A stretch of DNA of 64,000 nt from CAYJHC01 sp964369465 (GCA_964369465.1 CAYJEX010000001.1:62001-126000), one strand, 5' to 3'. Counted from the first letter of the stretch, positions 1 through 8,754 are shown. The notes: generated from the sequence alone by a model not told the origin. Numbers and translations are program-made.

Positions 1-3000
1 GTATGGTTGTTTATTCGGGAGTCTCCGTAGACCGTACCTTCACTTCCAATATAGACAATTCCATTCCACTCAGATTCCCTCGACATGTCCGAAATGCTGT
101 TCGCATATATTAGTGTGCTGGAACCTTCAACTAAAAAAGTACCACTATCACCGCCACTACCACCACCGATACTTGCTCCGCCTGCATCGCCTGTAGCTCT
201 CACTAGAGTTCTTCCCTTGATAAATATATCTCCTCCGGCACCGCCACTACCACCACCGATGCCCGCTCCGCCTGCATCACCTGTAGCAGTTATATTATCA
301 TCAACGATGTCAATATCTCCACCGGCACCACCGGCACCACCTCCGATACCTGCTCCGCCGGCTCCACCTGTAGCGTTTGTTGACGCACCTAATTCAAGCG
401 TGCCACCGGATCCGCCGTTACCACCTCCGATGCCTGCTCCACCTACTCCACCTGTCGCTGTTGCACTGCCATTAAATGATTTAATTATACCACCGTCTCC
501 ACCGGCACCACCTCCGATACCTGCAGCATCAGCACCACCTGTTGCGGTTATATCGGGAATAGCCGTTGTATAATACCCGTCATACACATTATATCCAAGG
601 GTGATTTCGCCACCGTTACCATTTTTACCACCACCAATGCCTGCTCCACTTGCACCACCATTAGCTATTATTGTGCTATAGCCTGCTATGAATATCGAGC
701 CACCGTCTCCACCAGACCCGCCACCGATACCTGCAGCATCAGCACCACCTGTTGCGATTATATCTGGTTTGTGTTTTTCATGGTGTCCCAAGGTGATTTC
801 ACCACCGGCACCACCTAAACCACCACCAATACCTGCTCCACCTGCACTGCCCGTAGCGTTTATAGTACCGTCTTGTATTGTGATTGTGCCACCGTCTCCA
901 CCGGAGCCGCCACCGATACCTCCTCCACCTGCTCCACCTGTAGCGTTTATCGTACCGTCTTGTATAGTGATTGTGCCACCGTCAGTACCTAAACTACTAC
1001 CGATGCCTGCTCCACCTAGTCCACCTGTAGCGTTTAGTGTACCTGTGCCTTTAATAGTAAGTGTTGCACCCGTTTGCACCTGAATACCTGCCTTTTGAGG
1101 ACTACTCTTAAAGGTATTAACCGTATCTTCATTTAAAGTAATAGTTGCACTTGCTATGCCTTGCAACTCAAATGCACTTGCATTGCTTATACCACTTACA
1201 TCAATGTTGACATCTTGAAATATTAGATTTGCATTTACACCACTTGCCACAACAATTTTGTCTGTTGTCGCTACTTTTGGATCTTTGTTTTGGATTCTAA
1301 TTTCTGTGTCTTTTAGTATAGTTAATGTATTATCTGCGAAGGTGTAGTCCACCCCTATTGTACCACCCACTAAAACGAAGTCACCGTAGGAATCAAACAG
1401 TTCCGGTTGATTCCCGGTAATATTTCCTATAATTTCTCCACGAACGAGTATTCTTCCCTTATTTTCTAACGTGACATCTTCCTCAATCGTTAAAATAGTG
1501 TCTCTCCAAATAGTTAATGTTTTGCCTGTCTCTATTACTGCATCATTTTTCAAAGTTGGGTTTCCATACGTTCTACCTTCGTTGCCTTCAAAGATAACTC
1601 CTGACCAGTCACTTCTATCATCTGAGTCAGAAATAAAGTTTGTGTCTATAAAGGCTGATCCAAGCACACCACCCGCTCCAGTCGTTGAAAAAGTGCCTCC
1701 GTCTCCTACATAGATGCCTGCTTTAGCAGTTACTGTTCCACCGCTGATGTTGATTATAGTGTCCTTACCGCCCCATCCACTACTATCAACATTGGAACCA
1801 ATACTTCTTGCTGCCTGATCGCCTGTAGCATTTACTATTCCACCGCTGATGTTGATAGTAACTCCATCACCGAATTTGCCGGCACCTATAGAATTTGCTT
1901 CTGCACCAGCTGTAGCAGTTACTGTTCCACCACTAATGTTAATTGTGCCCGTACCCGCACCCGTATTTATAGTACTAGGACCACCACTACCGATACCTGC
2001 TCCACGCCAGCCACCCGTAGCATTTATTGTTCCGCTTTCAATGTTAATTGTACCAAAACTTTCAACACTATCACTACCGATGCCTGCACCATCTGTTCCT
2101 GCCGTAGCATTTAGCGTACCTGTACCTTTGATGGTAACGTTTCCTTTCCCTCCTACATCATTGTTGCCATCCACATTCAAGGCGGCAGTATCTTCTCCAC
2201 TTTTCAAGTTATTGACTGTGCCATTAGCTAAAGTAATATTTGCAGTACCTGACACTTTGATAGGATTGTTGTCATATGAGGTAACTGCAATATTCACCCC
2301 CGCTAGAGTTATGTTTGCAGTTACACCGCTTCCTACTATAATTCTAGTTTTTGTCGTACTAGTTGGGTATAAGTTTTGAATTGTAAGTGGTTCAGCAGTT
2401 AGTATGTTCAAAGTATCTTGACTACTATCATAGCTATAGTCTAAGTCTTCCTCGCCACCCGCAACAGTTAAGCCCCCTGCTGAAAAAGAAATTTCATTGC
2501 CCGTCACAGTGCCGACGATAGTTCCTTGTTTTACGAGATTTCCGTCATTTTGCAATGTTCCCTTTATCCATAAACTTTGATTTAATACGGATCGAACAAT
2601 TAAAGAGTTACCACTCTCGATAGTTAATGTTTCCCCTACCTCTATTGTTAGGTTCATCCACAAACTTTGATGTCCTAAAACATAGCCTTCCGCACCGTTC
2701 ATAATAACTCCCGACCAAGTATCTTTGCTTGTGGTGTCCGAAATACCATTTGTCTCTATATTAGCTGTGCCATTTGGACTCGTTGTAAAAGTACCTTCAA
2801 TGCCCATTGCCCCACTACCGCCTATGGCATACACTATACCACCTTCGATGGTAATAGTTCCTCCGACTTCACCTTTATTAGCACCGATTCCTGCACCTCC
2901 GTTGCCACCTGCAGCACTTAGCTCACCTATAAATTCGTTATTAACGCTTCTTAAGGTAACACTTGCATTTTCTGGAACGTGTAAAGCAGCAGCATTAGTT

Positions 3001-3479
3001 CCTGCCTGCAGGGTGTTTGTTTTGCTTTGGTCCAAAACAATATTTGCGCTTGCAGTGCTCGACACATGAATAGGAGACATATCGTCTTCACTAAGAACAA
3101 TATTCACGCCTTTTAGCGTGATGTTAGACTCCACACCATTTTGCACCACAATTCTATCCTTTGTGGAAGTATTAGGGTCTGTGTTTGCAATGGCCAGTGT
3201 ACCACTGCCTGTAATTGTGAGTACACCGTCTGTACCACTCGTTCCACTAAAGGTGTAGTTGCTCGCATCTCCCGTGACGGTAAATTCGCCGACCTCCTGC
3301 GTATCTCCAGACTTCTGGCTATATTGCATTTGCAGATTTTGGAGGAGCGTAGTTCCTCCACTCTCCTGTGCATATGCTGACATAATAGGAAAAAACGTGT
3401 AAACCATACACAAGGCTAACATTCCTACTAGGCAGTTCTTCATTATTTTTTTCATTCTCATTTTTGCAAACTTACTCAT
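1..3479 (-). CDS. Secreted Gly-rich repeat surface protein (carbohydrate-binding-domain type), 3' end outside window
   Basis: Read leftward from an ATG at 3479, preceded by an AAAGGGA ribosome binding site; one open frame continues without a stop to base 1, so at least 1159 residues. The N-terminus is basic (MSKFAKMRMKKIMKN), then a hydrophobic stretch ending near SAYA-QES: a standard signal peptide, so the product is exported. The body holds three successive units (about 3260-2480, 2450-1400 and 1360-1). Each opens with a stretch of the type RIVV..GV.(A)NITL.GVNI, followed by glycine-rich repeats such as ATGGAGGAGIGGG, densest at 1075-120. The pattern is like the carbohydrate-binding-domain (DUF4353-like) surface proteins of Clostridia, probably a beta-helix. 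No cell-wall anchor is visible because the C-terminus is missing. Proline-rich plus-strand frames here are only the reverse reading of the Gly repeats. Ligand unknown; an adhesin or glycan-binding role is inferred. Confidence 0.85.
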   Translation of the reverse strand, partial: MSKFAKMRMKKIMKNCLVGMLALCMVYTFFPIMSAYAQESGGTTLLQNLQMQYSQKSGDTQEVGEFTVTGDASNYTFSGTSGTDGVLTITGSGTLAIANTDPNTSTKDRIVVQNGVESNITLKGVNIVLSEDDMSPIHVSSTASANIVLDQSKTNTLQAGTNAAALHVPENASVTLRSVNNEFIGELSAAGGNGGAGIGANKGEVGGTITIEGGIVYAIGGSGAMGIEGTFTTSPNGTANIETNGISDTTSKDTWSGVIMNGAEGYVLGHQSLWMNLTIEVGETLTIESGNSLIVRSVLNQSLWIKGTLQNDGNLVKQGTIVGTVTGNEISFSAGGLTVAGGEEDLDYSYDSSQDTLNILTAEPLTIQNLYPTSTTKTRIIVGSGVTANITLAGVNIAVTSYDNNPIKVSGTANITLANGTVNNLKSGEDTAALNVDGNNDVGGKGNVTIKGTGTLNATAGTDGAGIGSDSVESFGTINIESGTINATGGWRGAGIGSGGPSTINTGAGTGTINISGGTVTATAGAEANSIGAGKFGDGVTINISGGIVNATGDQAARSIGSNVDSSGWGGKDTIINISGGTVTAKAGIYVGDGGTFSTTGAGGVLGSAFIDTNFISDSDDRSDWSGVIFEGNEGRTYGNPTLKNDAVIETGKTLTIWRDTILTIEEDVTLENKGRILVRGEIIGNITGNQPELFDSYGDFVLVGGTIGVDYTFADNTLTILKDTEIRIQNKDPKVATTDKIVVASGVNANLIFQDVNIDVSGISNASAFELQGIASATITLNEDTVNTFKSSPQKAGIQVQTGATLTIKGTGTLNATGGLGGAGIGSSLGTDGGTITIQDGTINATGGAGGGGIGGGSGGDGGTITIQDGTINATGSAGGAGIGGGLGGAGGEITLGHHEKHKPDIIATGGADAAGIGGGSGGDGGSIFIAGYSTIIANGGASGAGIGGGKNGNGGEITLGYNVYDGYYTTAIPDITATGGADAAGIGGGAGGDGGIIKSFNGSATATGGVGGAGIGGGNGGSGGTLELGASTNATGGAGGAGIGGGAGGAGGDIDIVDDNITATGDAGGAGIGGGSGGAGGDIFIKGRTLVRATGDAGGASIGGGSGGDSGTFLVEGSSTLIYANSISDMSRESEWNGIVYIGSEGTVYGDSRINNH

Positions 3480-3558
3480 TTGATTTCCCTTTCACAACTT
3501 CCATAATTAGCAATTCGCATATATTATCGTTTTATTTCATAATTTTTGTTTTGTTTCG

Positions 3559-3587
3559 AGGCTAGGCATAACTCTCCTGCCTACCAG
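3559..3587 (-). promoter_or_regulatory. Hairpin in the leader of the surface protein mRNA
   Basis: The leader contains GGTAGGCA, a 9-nt loop, then TGCCTAGCC: 8 pairs with one bulge. It lies about 80-110 nt upstream of the start codon. There is no U-run after it, so it is not a terminator. I do not recognise a known riboswitch here. The rest of the 3480-3906 intergenic stretch holds only the two divergent promoters. Confidence 0.35.
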
Positions 3588-3658
3588 TCCGTCTATCAAC
3601 AAAATAAATAGATAAGACTATATCCCGTATTATATTTTTCTGTAAATAATTATCATAC

Positions 3659-3687
3659 ATTATACCCTCTCCCTTAGCCTATTTCAA
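3659..3687 (-). promoter_or_regulatory. SigA-type promoter of the surface protein gene
   Basis: Minus strand reads TTGAAA (3687-3682), a 17-bp spacer, then TATAAT (3664-3659). A second weaker candidate (TTTACA, 18 bp, TATAGT) lies about 40 bp downstream. Transcription from the first gives a leader of about 170 nt before the ATG at 3479. Confidence 0.6.
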
Positions 3688-3836
3688 GTACTTTGTGCAA
3701 TTATTACAGAAACGTAATCTTTCCCATAATTTTCCAATTTTGCATTCTGCAAATGTTTTTATGTTTTGAAATTCTCCTGTTCGGGCTCTGTGTTTTATCT
3801 TTTGCTTTAACGGAATGTAGATAATTTATTTTGATG

Positions 3837-3865
3837 TTTACAGTTATATAAATGAGATGTATAAT
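3837..3865 (+). promoter_or_regulatory. SigA-type promoter of the rubredoxin-like gene
   Basis: TTTACA (3837-3842), 17-bp spacer, TATAAT (3860-3865), about 40 bp upstream of the ATG at 3907. Confidence 0.6.
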
Positions 3866-3906
3866 TATATAAAAGATAGTAATATATATTTCATGGAGGT
3901 GTTATT

Positions 3907-4011
3907 ATGAAATGGATATGTACAGTATGTGATTATGAGCATGAAGGCGATGCAGCACCAGAGGAGTGTCCAACTTGTGGAGTTGGTCCTGATCAGTTTG
4001 AAGAAGCTTAA
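3907..4011 (+). CDS. Rubredoxin-like minimal iron protein, 34 aa
   Basis: Starts MKWICTVCDYEHEG and ends FEEA. It has two CxxC pairs (C5/C8 and C21/C24), the arrangement of the Fe(SCys)4 site in rubredoxin and in the C-terminal domain of rubrerythrin; at 34 residues it is shorter than free rubredoxin (about 52). A GGAGGT ribosome binding site (3895-3900) sits 6 bp before the ATG, a good promoter lies upstream and an intrinsic terminator follows, so it is a stand-alone transcription unit. Likely role: small electron carrier or oxidative-stress partner in an anaerobe. The metal site is inferred from the cysteine spacing. Confidence 0.85.
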   Translation: MKWICTVCDYEHEGDAAPEECPTCGVGPDQFEEA

Positions 4012-4020
4012 AAAATAAAG

Positions 4021-4054
4021 CCCTATACGCATTACACGTGTAGGGTCTTATTTT
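4021..4054 (+). terminator. Rho-independent terminator of the rubredoxin-like gene
   Basis: CCCTATAC (4021-4028) pairs with GTGTAGGG (4038-4045) with one G-T pair, followed by TCTTATTTT. It may also serve coaX, which converges from the right. Confidence 0.7.
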
Positions 4055-4112
4055 ATATATGTTATTTTTTCCTATTTAATCTATATCTTAAATTGTCTTT
4101 ATTATATTTATC

Positions 4113-4907
4113 TTAAATCTTTTTGTTTTTTACTCTCTCATGTATAATCCTTAGGCCCTCTAACGTCAACATTTTATCTACACGATCTATACAATCAGTA
4201 CCTTTCGCAATCAATGATGCCATACCTCCCGTCGCAATTACATGTATCTTTGTCCCGGGCTCAATTATTGTTTCTAGTTCTTTTTTCATTCTTTTTACGA
4301 TATATTCAATCGCCCCCATATGCCCCATAATTACACCTGTCTTGATGCTTTCACTTGTTTCTGTGCATATGACATCCTCTGTATAGTCGAGCTGAACCTT
4401 AGGTAGTTTTGCTGTTTTTTCAAAAAGTGCTTGTGACGAAATCAACAAGCCAGGAGAAATCGCTCCTCCTAAATATTCTCCTTTTTCTGTAATTGCACAA
4501 AACGTTGTCGCTGTTCCCATATCAATTACAATAAGCGCTCCTTTATATTTTTCTCTTGCTGCTACTGCGTTTACAATTCTATCCGCGCCTACCTGTGATG
4601 GATTATCATATTTTATTTCTATTCCTGTATCCATAGCAGCATCCACAATTATTGGTGTTTTTCCAAAATATTTTCTTGATGCATGCTGTAGCGAGAACAA
4701 AGAGGATGGAACTACCGTAGAAATAATAATATCTTCTACGTCCGAGAGATTCAGACCTTCAAACGCAAACAGTTGAGTTATCATCATTCCATATTCATCG
4801 GCACTTTTGTTGCTATCTGTCCCAAATCTCCAATTCTGAATTAGTTTTTTTTCTTGAAACACACCAACTACAATATTTGAATTTCCTACATCAAAAGTTA
4901 GTAACAT
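4113..4907 (-). CDS. coaX: Type III pantothenate kinase
   Basis: Phosphorylates pantothenate to 4'-phosphopantothenate, the first step of coenzyme A synthesis, in the cytosol. 264 aa, the usual CoaX length. It opens with the ASKHA phosphate-binding motif MLLTFDVGNSN (Asp6), has a GADRIVNAVAA segment near residues 107-117 and the second phosphate motif IDMGTATTF near 128-136, then GGAISPGL. These separate it from PanK types I and II. ATG start at 4907 with AGGAG close upstream and a TTGATT-16 bp-TATAAT promoter. The gene is divergent from dusB; the two are often neighbours in Firmicutes. Type III enzymes typically need a monovalent cation and are not inhibited by CoA (family knowledge). Confidence 0.95.
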   Translation of the reverse strand: MLLTFDVGNSNIVVGVFQEKKLIQNWRFGTDSNKSADEYGMMITQLFAFEGLNLSDVEDIIISTVVPSSLFSLQHASRKYFGKTPIIVDAAMDTGIEIKYDNPSQVGADRIVNAVAAREKYKGALIVIDMGTATTFCAITEKGEYLGGAISPGLLISSQALFEKTAKLPKVQLDYTEDVICTETSESIKTGVIMGHMGAIEYIVKRMKKELETIIEPGTKIHVIATGGMASLIAKGTDCIDRVDKMLTLEGLRIIHERVKNKKI

Positions 4908-4963
4908 TTTTCTCTCCTAAAGTAATCTAATTTTGAAATTTTTTGCAATTTATAACATCTACT

Positions 4964-4991
4964 ATTATACCCTATTTTCACGTCAAATCAA
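4964..4991 (-). promoter_or_regulatory. Promoter of coaX
   Basis: Minus strand TTGATT (4991-4986), 16-bp spacer, TATAAT (4969-4964). An overlapping plus-strand candidate (TTGCAA at 4943, 17 bp, TATACC at 4966) could serve dusB. Confidence 0.5.
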
Positions 4992-5093
4992 TTTATTTCT
5001 GTTATACTTTAATTGTTCTTTTATATTTTACAGTTAACATTCACTCTAAAGAGAACCACCCAATCGTCATTATATATTTGCAAAGGAAATTCT

Positions 5094-6083
5094 ATGAAAG
5101 TATCATTAGGCCACTTAGAACTTAACAATCCGTTCATACTAGCCCCAATGGCAGGGGTTACAGATTCACCATTTCGTTCAGTATGTAAATCATATGGGGC
5201 TTCTTTAGTCTACAGTGAAATGGTAAGTGCCAAGGGAATGTTTTATAAAGATAATAATACAGAAAAGCTCCTTGCTCTTTCAAATGCCGATTCACCTATC
5301 GCATACCAAATATTTGGTTCTGAACCTGATATGATAAAATATGCTGCAAACTATTTGAATAAAAGAAAAAATTCCATATTAGATATAAATATGGGTTGCC
5401 CTGTTTCTAAAATTGTAAAAAACGGAGAAGGTTCTGCTTTAATGAAAAATCCGGATTTAGTCTACAAACTTGTAAAAGCCGCAAAATCCGAAACTAGCAA
5501 AATTGTTTCTGCAAAGATTCGCCTAGGTTGGGAGAAAAATTCTTTAAACGCCATTGATGTCGCAGCTGCTATCGAGTCGGCAGGGGCAGATTTCATTACA
5601 GTACACGGTAGAACTCGTGAAGAATTTTATAGTGGAACTGCTAATTGGTCTGAAATTTCAAAAATTAAAAAATCATTATCTATACCTGTCGTTGGTAATG
5701 GTGATATTTTCTCGGGAATAGATGGTGTACGTTTTTTACTTGATTATGGTGTAGACGCAGTTATGATAGGACGAGGTTCTATGGGCAATCCTTTTATATT
5801 TAAAGATCTATCTCTAGCCTTAGAACACTACATAAACAACAAAACACTAGATGGATACATTCCACTTGAGATTTCTTCAGAAGAAAAAATTAAAACACTA
5901 ATTAACCAGTTTAATCTCTTAGTACATGAAAAAGGCGAATACGTGGCAGTACGCCAAATCCGTTCTCATGGTGCTTGGTACCTCAAAGGGATGTACGGAG
6001 CTTCGAAAATCAAACAGAAATTAAACTCCTTTACAACTTCAAAAGACATCTTAGCTCTATTTTACTCTATACTTCAAACTTAA
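5094..6083 (+). CDS. dusB: tRNA-dihydrouridine synthase (DusB-like)
   Basis: FMN-dependent reduction of uridine to dihydrouridine in the D-loop of tRNA. 329 aa from the ATG at 5094, chosen because AAAGGA (5082-5087) precedes it; the frame is open further upstream but has no ribosome binding site there. Visible motifs: LAPMAGVTDSPFR at the start of the TIM barrel, NMGCPVSKIVKNGEGSALM with the catalytic cysteine, KIRLGW, TVHGRTREEFYSG, and GNGDIFS / AVMIGRGSMGNPF for FMN phosphate binding. The C-terminal helical domain ends in the tRNA-binding region (VRQIRSHGAWYLKG). Monocistronic, with a terminator right after. Confidence 0.95.
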   Translation: MKVSLGHLELNNPFILAPMAGVTDSPFRSVCKSYGASLVYSEMVSAKGMFYKDNNTEKLLALSNADSPIAYQIFGSEPDMIKYAANYLNKRKNSILDINMGCPVSKIVKNGEGSALMKNPDLVYKLVKAAKSETSKIVSAKIRLGWEKNSLNAIDVAAAIESAGADFITVHGRTREEFYSGTANWSEISKIKKSLSIPVVGNGDIFSGIDGVRFLLDYGVDAVMIGRGSMGNPFIFKDLSLALEHYINNKTLDGYIPLEISSEEKIKTLINQFNLLVHEKGEYVAVRQIRSHGAWYLKGMYGASKIKQKLNSFTTSKDILALFYSILQT

Positions 6084-6100
6084 TCGTCACAAAAACTATA

Positions 6101-6148
6101 AAACCTCTAATCTAAGGATTTTTACAAATTCCCTTGAATAGAGGTTTT
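6101..6148. terminator. Bidirectional terminator between dusB and the biotin-carrier operon
   Basis: AAACCTCTAATCTAAGG pairs with CCCTTGAATAGAGGTTT with a few mismatches. T-rich sequence lies on both sides, so it can stop dusB from the left and the decarboxylase operon from the right. Confidence 0.65.
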
Positions 6149-6221
6149 CATACTTATTAATTTTGCTAATAAACAATTTCTCACTCATTAGCGTTTTATT
6201 TCATAAGTTAAAGTCAGTTTA

Positions 6222-6611
6222 CTATTTTAGCGATACTAAAACATCTCCTGCATTTACAGAAGCGCCTTTTGCTGCAGGAACTGCATCTACTGTTCCCGCT
6301 TGTGGTGCAACTATTTCGTTTTCCATTTTCATCGCTTCTAATATTACTAAGATATCTCCTGCATTTACTGCTTGTCCTGGAGAAACTTTAACGTCAAGAA
6401 TAGTTCCTGGCATAGGTGCCGTTACTGTTGATGCTCCTGCCGATGGTGCAGGTGCTGCAGCTTTTGGTGCTGCAGGTGCAGGTGTTGGTGCTACAGGCGC
6501 TGCTGGTGCAGGTGCTGCTGCTCTTGGTGCTACAGGCGCTGCTGCTGCTCCGCTTTCTTCTACATCTACTACATATGTTGTTCCATTTACGGTAATGTTA
6601 TATTGTTTCAT
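6222..6611 (-). CDS. Biotin carrier subunit of a sodium-pump decarboxylase / acyl-CoA carboxylase
   Basis: 129 aa. An N-terminal beta strand region (1-20) is followed by an Ala/Pro-rich flexible linker (about 21-60) and a biotinyl domain (about 62-129). The biotin-accepting lysine is K95 in EAMKMEN, 34 residues from the C-terminus, the standard spacing. The long Ala/Pro linker is typical of the gamma subunits of glutaconyl-CoA and methylmalonyl-CoA decarboxylases, which swing carboxybiotin between the carboxyltransferase and the membrane pump. Last gene of the 8649-6222 operon. BirA, needed to attach biotin, is not in the window. Confidence 0.9.
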   Translation of the reverse strand: MKQYNITVNGTTYVVDVEESGAAAAPVAPRAAAPAPAAPVAPTPAPAAPKAAAPAPSAGASTVTAPMPGTILDVKVSPGQAVNAGDILVILEAMKMENEIVAPQAGTVDAVPAAKGASVNAGDVLVSLK

Positions 6612-6671
6612 CTCTATCTCCTCATTATCATTATATTTAGATTACACGAAAATTATATATTTCTTAATATT

Positions 6672-7091
6672 TTATCTTCTACTATCTATACATTCCGATC
6701 TACCTGCTGCAGACCATGCATTTGCATTTCCTGTAATTCTGCTTATTCTCTTAACATTTAATTTTGACATAGCAGCACTACCTTCTATCGCTGCTATTGC
6801 TGCCGTAATTACTGCTATTAACTCACCTTCATCTGCGGCGTTGCTCACAGAAGTCTCAGTTGCTACAACTGCCACTGGTGCTTCTGACTTCTGCGCTTGT
6901 GACTTTTTTCCTTTATTCTCCATTCCTGTAATCACTTTCGATACAACAGCGATTATCACCCATAGCAGTAGAAGAACTACAAATGTTGTTCCTAGTCCCA
7001 TTCCTGTGGTAACTAGTCCACCTAATAGTTTTTCTCCTGTCGATAGCGATTCTATCGTATCAGGATTACTGAACATTTCCATCAAACTCAT
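6672..7091 (-). CDS. OadG-family membrane subunit of a sodium-pump decarboxylase
   Basis: 139 aa. One membrane helix at about 24-54 (GLVTTGMGLGTTFVVLLLLW) follows a short extracellular N-terminus, then a charged Lys-rich cytoplasmic segment and a C-terminal part with AAIAAIEGSAA and a basic end. This is the layout of OadG / MmdD (delta) subunits, which hold the carboxyltransferase to the membrane beta subunit. It lies 10 bp after the carboxyltransferase gene and 60 bp before the biotin carrier. The family is poorly conserved in sequence, so the call rests on topology plus operon position. Confidence 0.85.
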   Translation of the reverse strand: MSLMEMFSNPDTIESLSTGEKLLGGLVTTGMGLGTTFVVLLLLWVIIAVVSKVITGMENKGKKSQAQKSEAPVAVVATETSVSNAADEGELIAVITAAIAAIEGSAAMSKLNVKRISRITGNANAWSAAGRSECIDSRR

Positions 7092-7101
7092 ATCTTACCT
7101 C

Positions 7102-8649
7102 CTATAGTGGAATATTTCCATGCTTTTTAGCTGGTAGAGATTCTCTCTTAGATGATAACATATCAAAGCCACATATTACTCTCTGTCTTGAAGTTGCTGG
7201 CTCAATAATATCATCTACGTATCCCATTTCAGCTGCTCTGTATGGATTGTTGAATTTTTCTTCATACTCTGCAATTTTTTCCTGTGTTTTAGCTACTGGA
7301 TCATCAGACTCTTTTATTTCTTTTCTTACTGAAGAGATAATATTTGCAGCACCTGAAGCTCCCATAACTGCAATTTGAGCTGTTGGCCATGCAAGTACTA
7401 AATCTGATCCCAACTCTTTATTACACATACCAATGTATGCTCCACCATATGCTTTTCTTAGTATAAGTGTAATTTTTGGAACTGTCGCTTCGCAGTAAGC
7501 ATATAACATCTTTGCACCATGTCTAATGATTCCACCATATTCTTGATCTGTACCAGGTAAGAATCCCGGAACGTCTTCAATTGTAAGAAGTGGAATGTTA
7601 AACGCATCGCATCTTCTGATAAATCTTGCTGCTTTATCCGAGGCATTTATATCTAAACAACCTGCTCCTACTTTTGGTTGATTAGCAATAACTCCTATCG
7701 AGTTTCCATCTAATCTAATAAAGCAAGTAATCATGTTTTTTGCGTAATGTGGCATTACATCAAATATATATCCATCATCCGATAAGCCTTTAATTACATC
7801 ATACATATCGTATGCTTTATTTGGATTATCAGGAATAATATCATTAAATTCAGTAACCATTCTATTTAAATCATCTGTACAAAGCATTTGTGGTGCAACT
7901 TCCATATTGTTTGACGGGAACAAGCTTAGTATTTCTCTAACCATCGCTAATGTACTAGCATCATCTGCTCCTACAAAATGCGCATTCCCACTAATGCTAT
8001 TATGTGTCATAGCTCCACCTAGTGCTTCTGCCGAAACTTCTTCACCTGTTACAGTCTTAATAACTTGTGGCCCAGTAATAAACATTTGACTTGTCTTATC
8101 AACCATAAATATAAAGTCTGTAATTGCTGGAGAATACACCGCTCCTCCTGCACAAGGTCCCATAATTACAGATATCTGAGGAATAACTCCTGAAGATATT
8201 GTATTATTGTAGAAAATCTTTCCAAATCCTGAAAGTGCATTTACACCTTCTTCAACTCTAGCACCACCTGAATCTTGCATGCATACTATCGGTGCTCCCA
8301 TTTTTAAAGCCATTTTTTGAATCTTTACAATTTTCTCTGCATGGTATTCTCCTAGGGAACCACCAATAACAGTAAAGTCTTGTGCAAACGCAAATACTAG
8401 CCTGTCATCCACTCTTCCGTATCCAGTCACTACTCCATCACCAGGAGCATGTTTTTCTGGCATATCAAAATTGTTAGATCTATGAGAAACAAATACATCC
8501 ATTTCAACAAAGCTTCCCTCGTCAAAAAGAATGTCTAATCTTTCTCTAGCTGTCAACTTTCCTCTTTTATGTTGATCTTCTATTTTCTTTTCTCCACCAC
8601 CTAATGCTATTTCTGCTTTTAAGGCGCGAAGTTTCTCTAATTTATTCAT
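7102..8649 (-). CDS. mmdA: Acyl-CoA carboxyltransferase, methylmalonyl-CoA decarboxylase alpha-type
   Basis: 515 aa, close to the length of MmdA/PccB (about 510) and shorter than glutaconyl-CoA decarboxylase alpha (about 587). Transfers the carboxyl group between an acyl-CoA and biotin. Two crotonase-fold halves are visible: the first has SGGARVEEGV and GPCAGGAVYSPAITDF (oxyanion-hole glycines); the second has NQPKVGAGCLDINASDKAARF, DVPGFLPGTDQE and RKAYGGAYIGM. ATG start with a GGAGGAA site upstream. First gene of a three-gene operon with OadG and biotin carrier. In sodium-pump enzymes this runs as a decarboxylase, but the beta (pump) subunit is not beside it. Substrate (methylmalonyl-CoA versus another acyl-CoA) cannot be fixed from sequence alone. 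Confidence 0.92.
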   Translation of the reverse strand: MNKLEKLRALKAEIALGGGEKKIEDQHKRGKLTARERLDILFDEGSFVEMDVFVSHRSNNFDMPEKHAPGDGVVTGYGRVDDRLVFAFAQDFTVIGGSLGEYHAEKIVKIQKMALKMGAPIVCMQDSGGARVEEGVNALSGFGKIFYNNTISSGVIPQISVIMGPCAGGAVYSPAITDFIFMVDKTSQMFITGPQVIKTVTGEEVSAEALGGAMTHNSISGNAHFVGADDASTLAMVREILSLFPSNNMEVAPQMLCTDDLNRMVTEFNDIIPDNPNKAYDMYDVIKGLSDDGYIFDVMPHYAKNMITCFIRLDGNSIGVIANQPKVGAGCLDINASDKAARFIRRCDAFNIPLLTIEDVPGFLPGTDQEYGGIIRHGAKMLYAYCEATVPKITLILRKAYGGAYIGMCNKELGSDLVLAWPTAQIAVMGASGAANIISSVRKEIKESDDPVAKTQEKIAEYEEKFNNPYRAAEMGYVDDIIEPATSRQRVICGFDMLSSKRESLPAKKHGNIPL

Positions 8650-8683
8650 ATATGATTCCTCCTTCGTTAGCTTACCCGAAAAT

Positions 8684-8712
8684 ACTATACCTTATTTTTC
8701 TGTAAATTTCAA
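8684..8712 (-). promoter_or_regulatory. Promoter of the mmdA operon
   Basis: Minus strand TTGAAA (8712-8707), 17-bp spacer, TATAGT (8689-8684). The -35 hexamer touches the left arm of the 8710-8754 inverted repeat, which suggests regulation at this site. Confidence 0.6.
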
Positions 8713-8754
8713 GAACAAATGGAATGTATACATTATGCTTTGCATTTGTTCTTG
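8710..8754. repeat. 12-bp perfect inverted repeat between the pucR-like gene and mmdA
   Basis: CAAGAACAAATG (8710-8721) and CATTTGTTCTTG (8743-8754) are perfect complements around a 21-bp loop that itself contains the palindrome ATGTATACAT. It could end the pucR-like transcript, act as an operator for mmdA, or both. There is no strong U-run on the minus strand after it. Confidence 0.55.

Noticed and set aside
120..1075. Repeats that could be mistaken for a CRISPR array
   Set aside because: The repeats are in-frame coding for GGAGIGGG-type units, with no constant spacer length and no cas genes.
85..3069. Several proline-rich plus-strand open frames (e.g. 85-573, 688-1083, 1849-2379)
   Set aside because: All are the reverse reading of the Gly-rich repeats of the minus-strand surface protein, in a constant frame offset, with no ribosome binding sites.
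3559..3595. A cobalamin B12-box-like string (GGCAGGAGAGTTATGCC) in the surface-protein leader
   Set aside because: The rest of a cobalamin riboswitch is absent, the leader is too short for it, and the gene is not a B12 gene.
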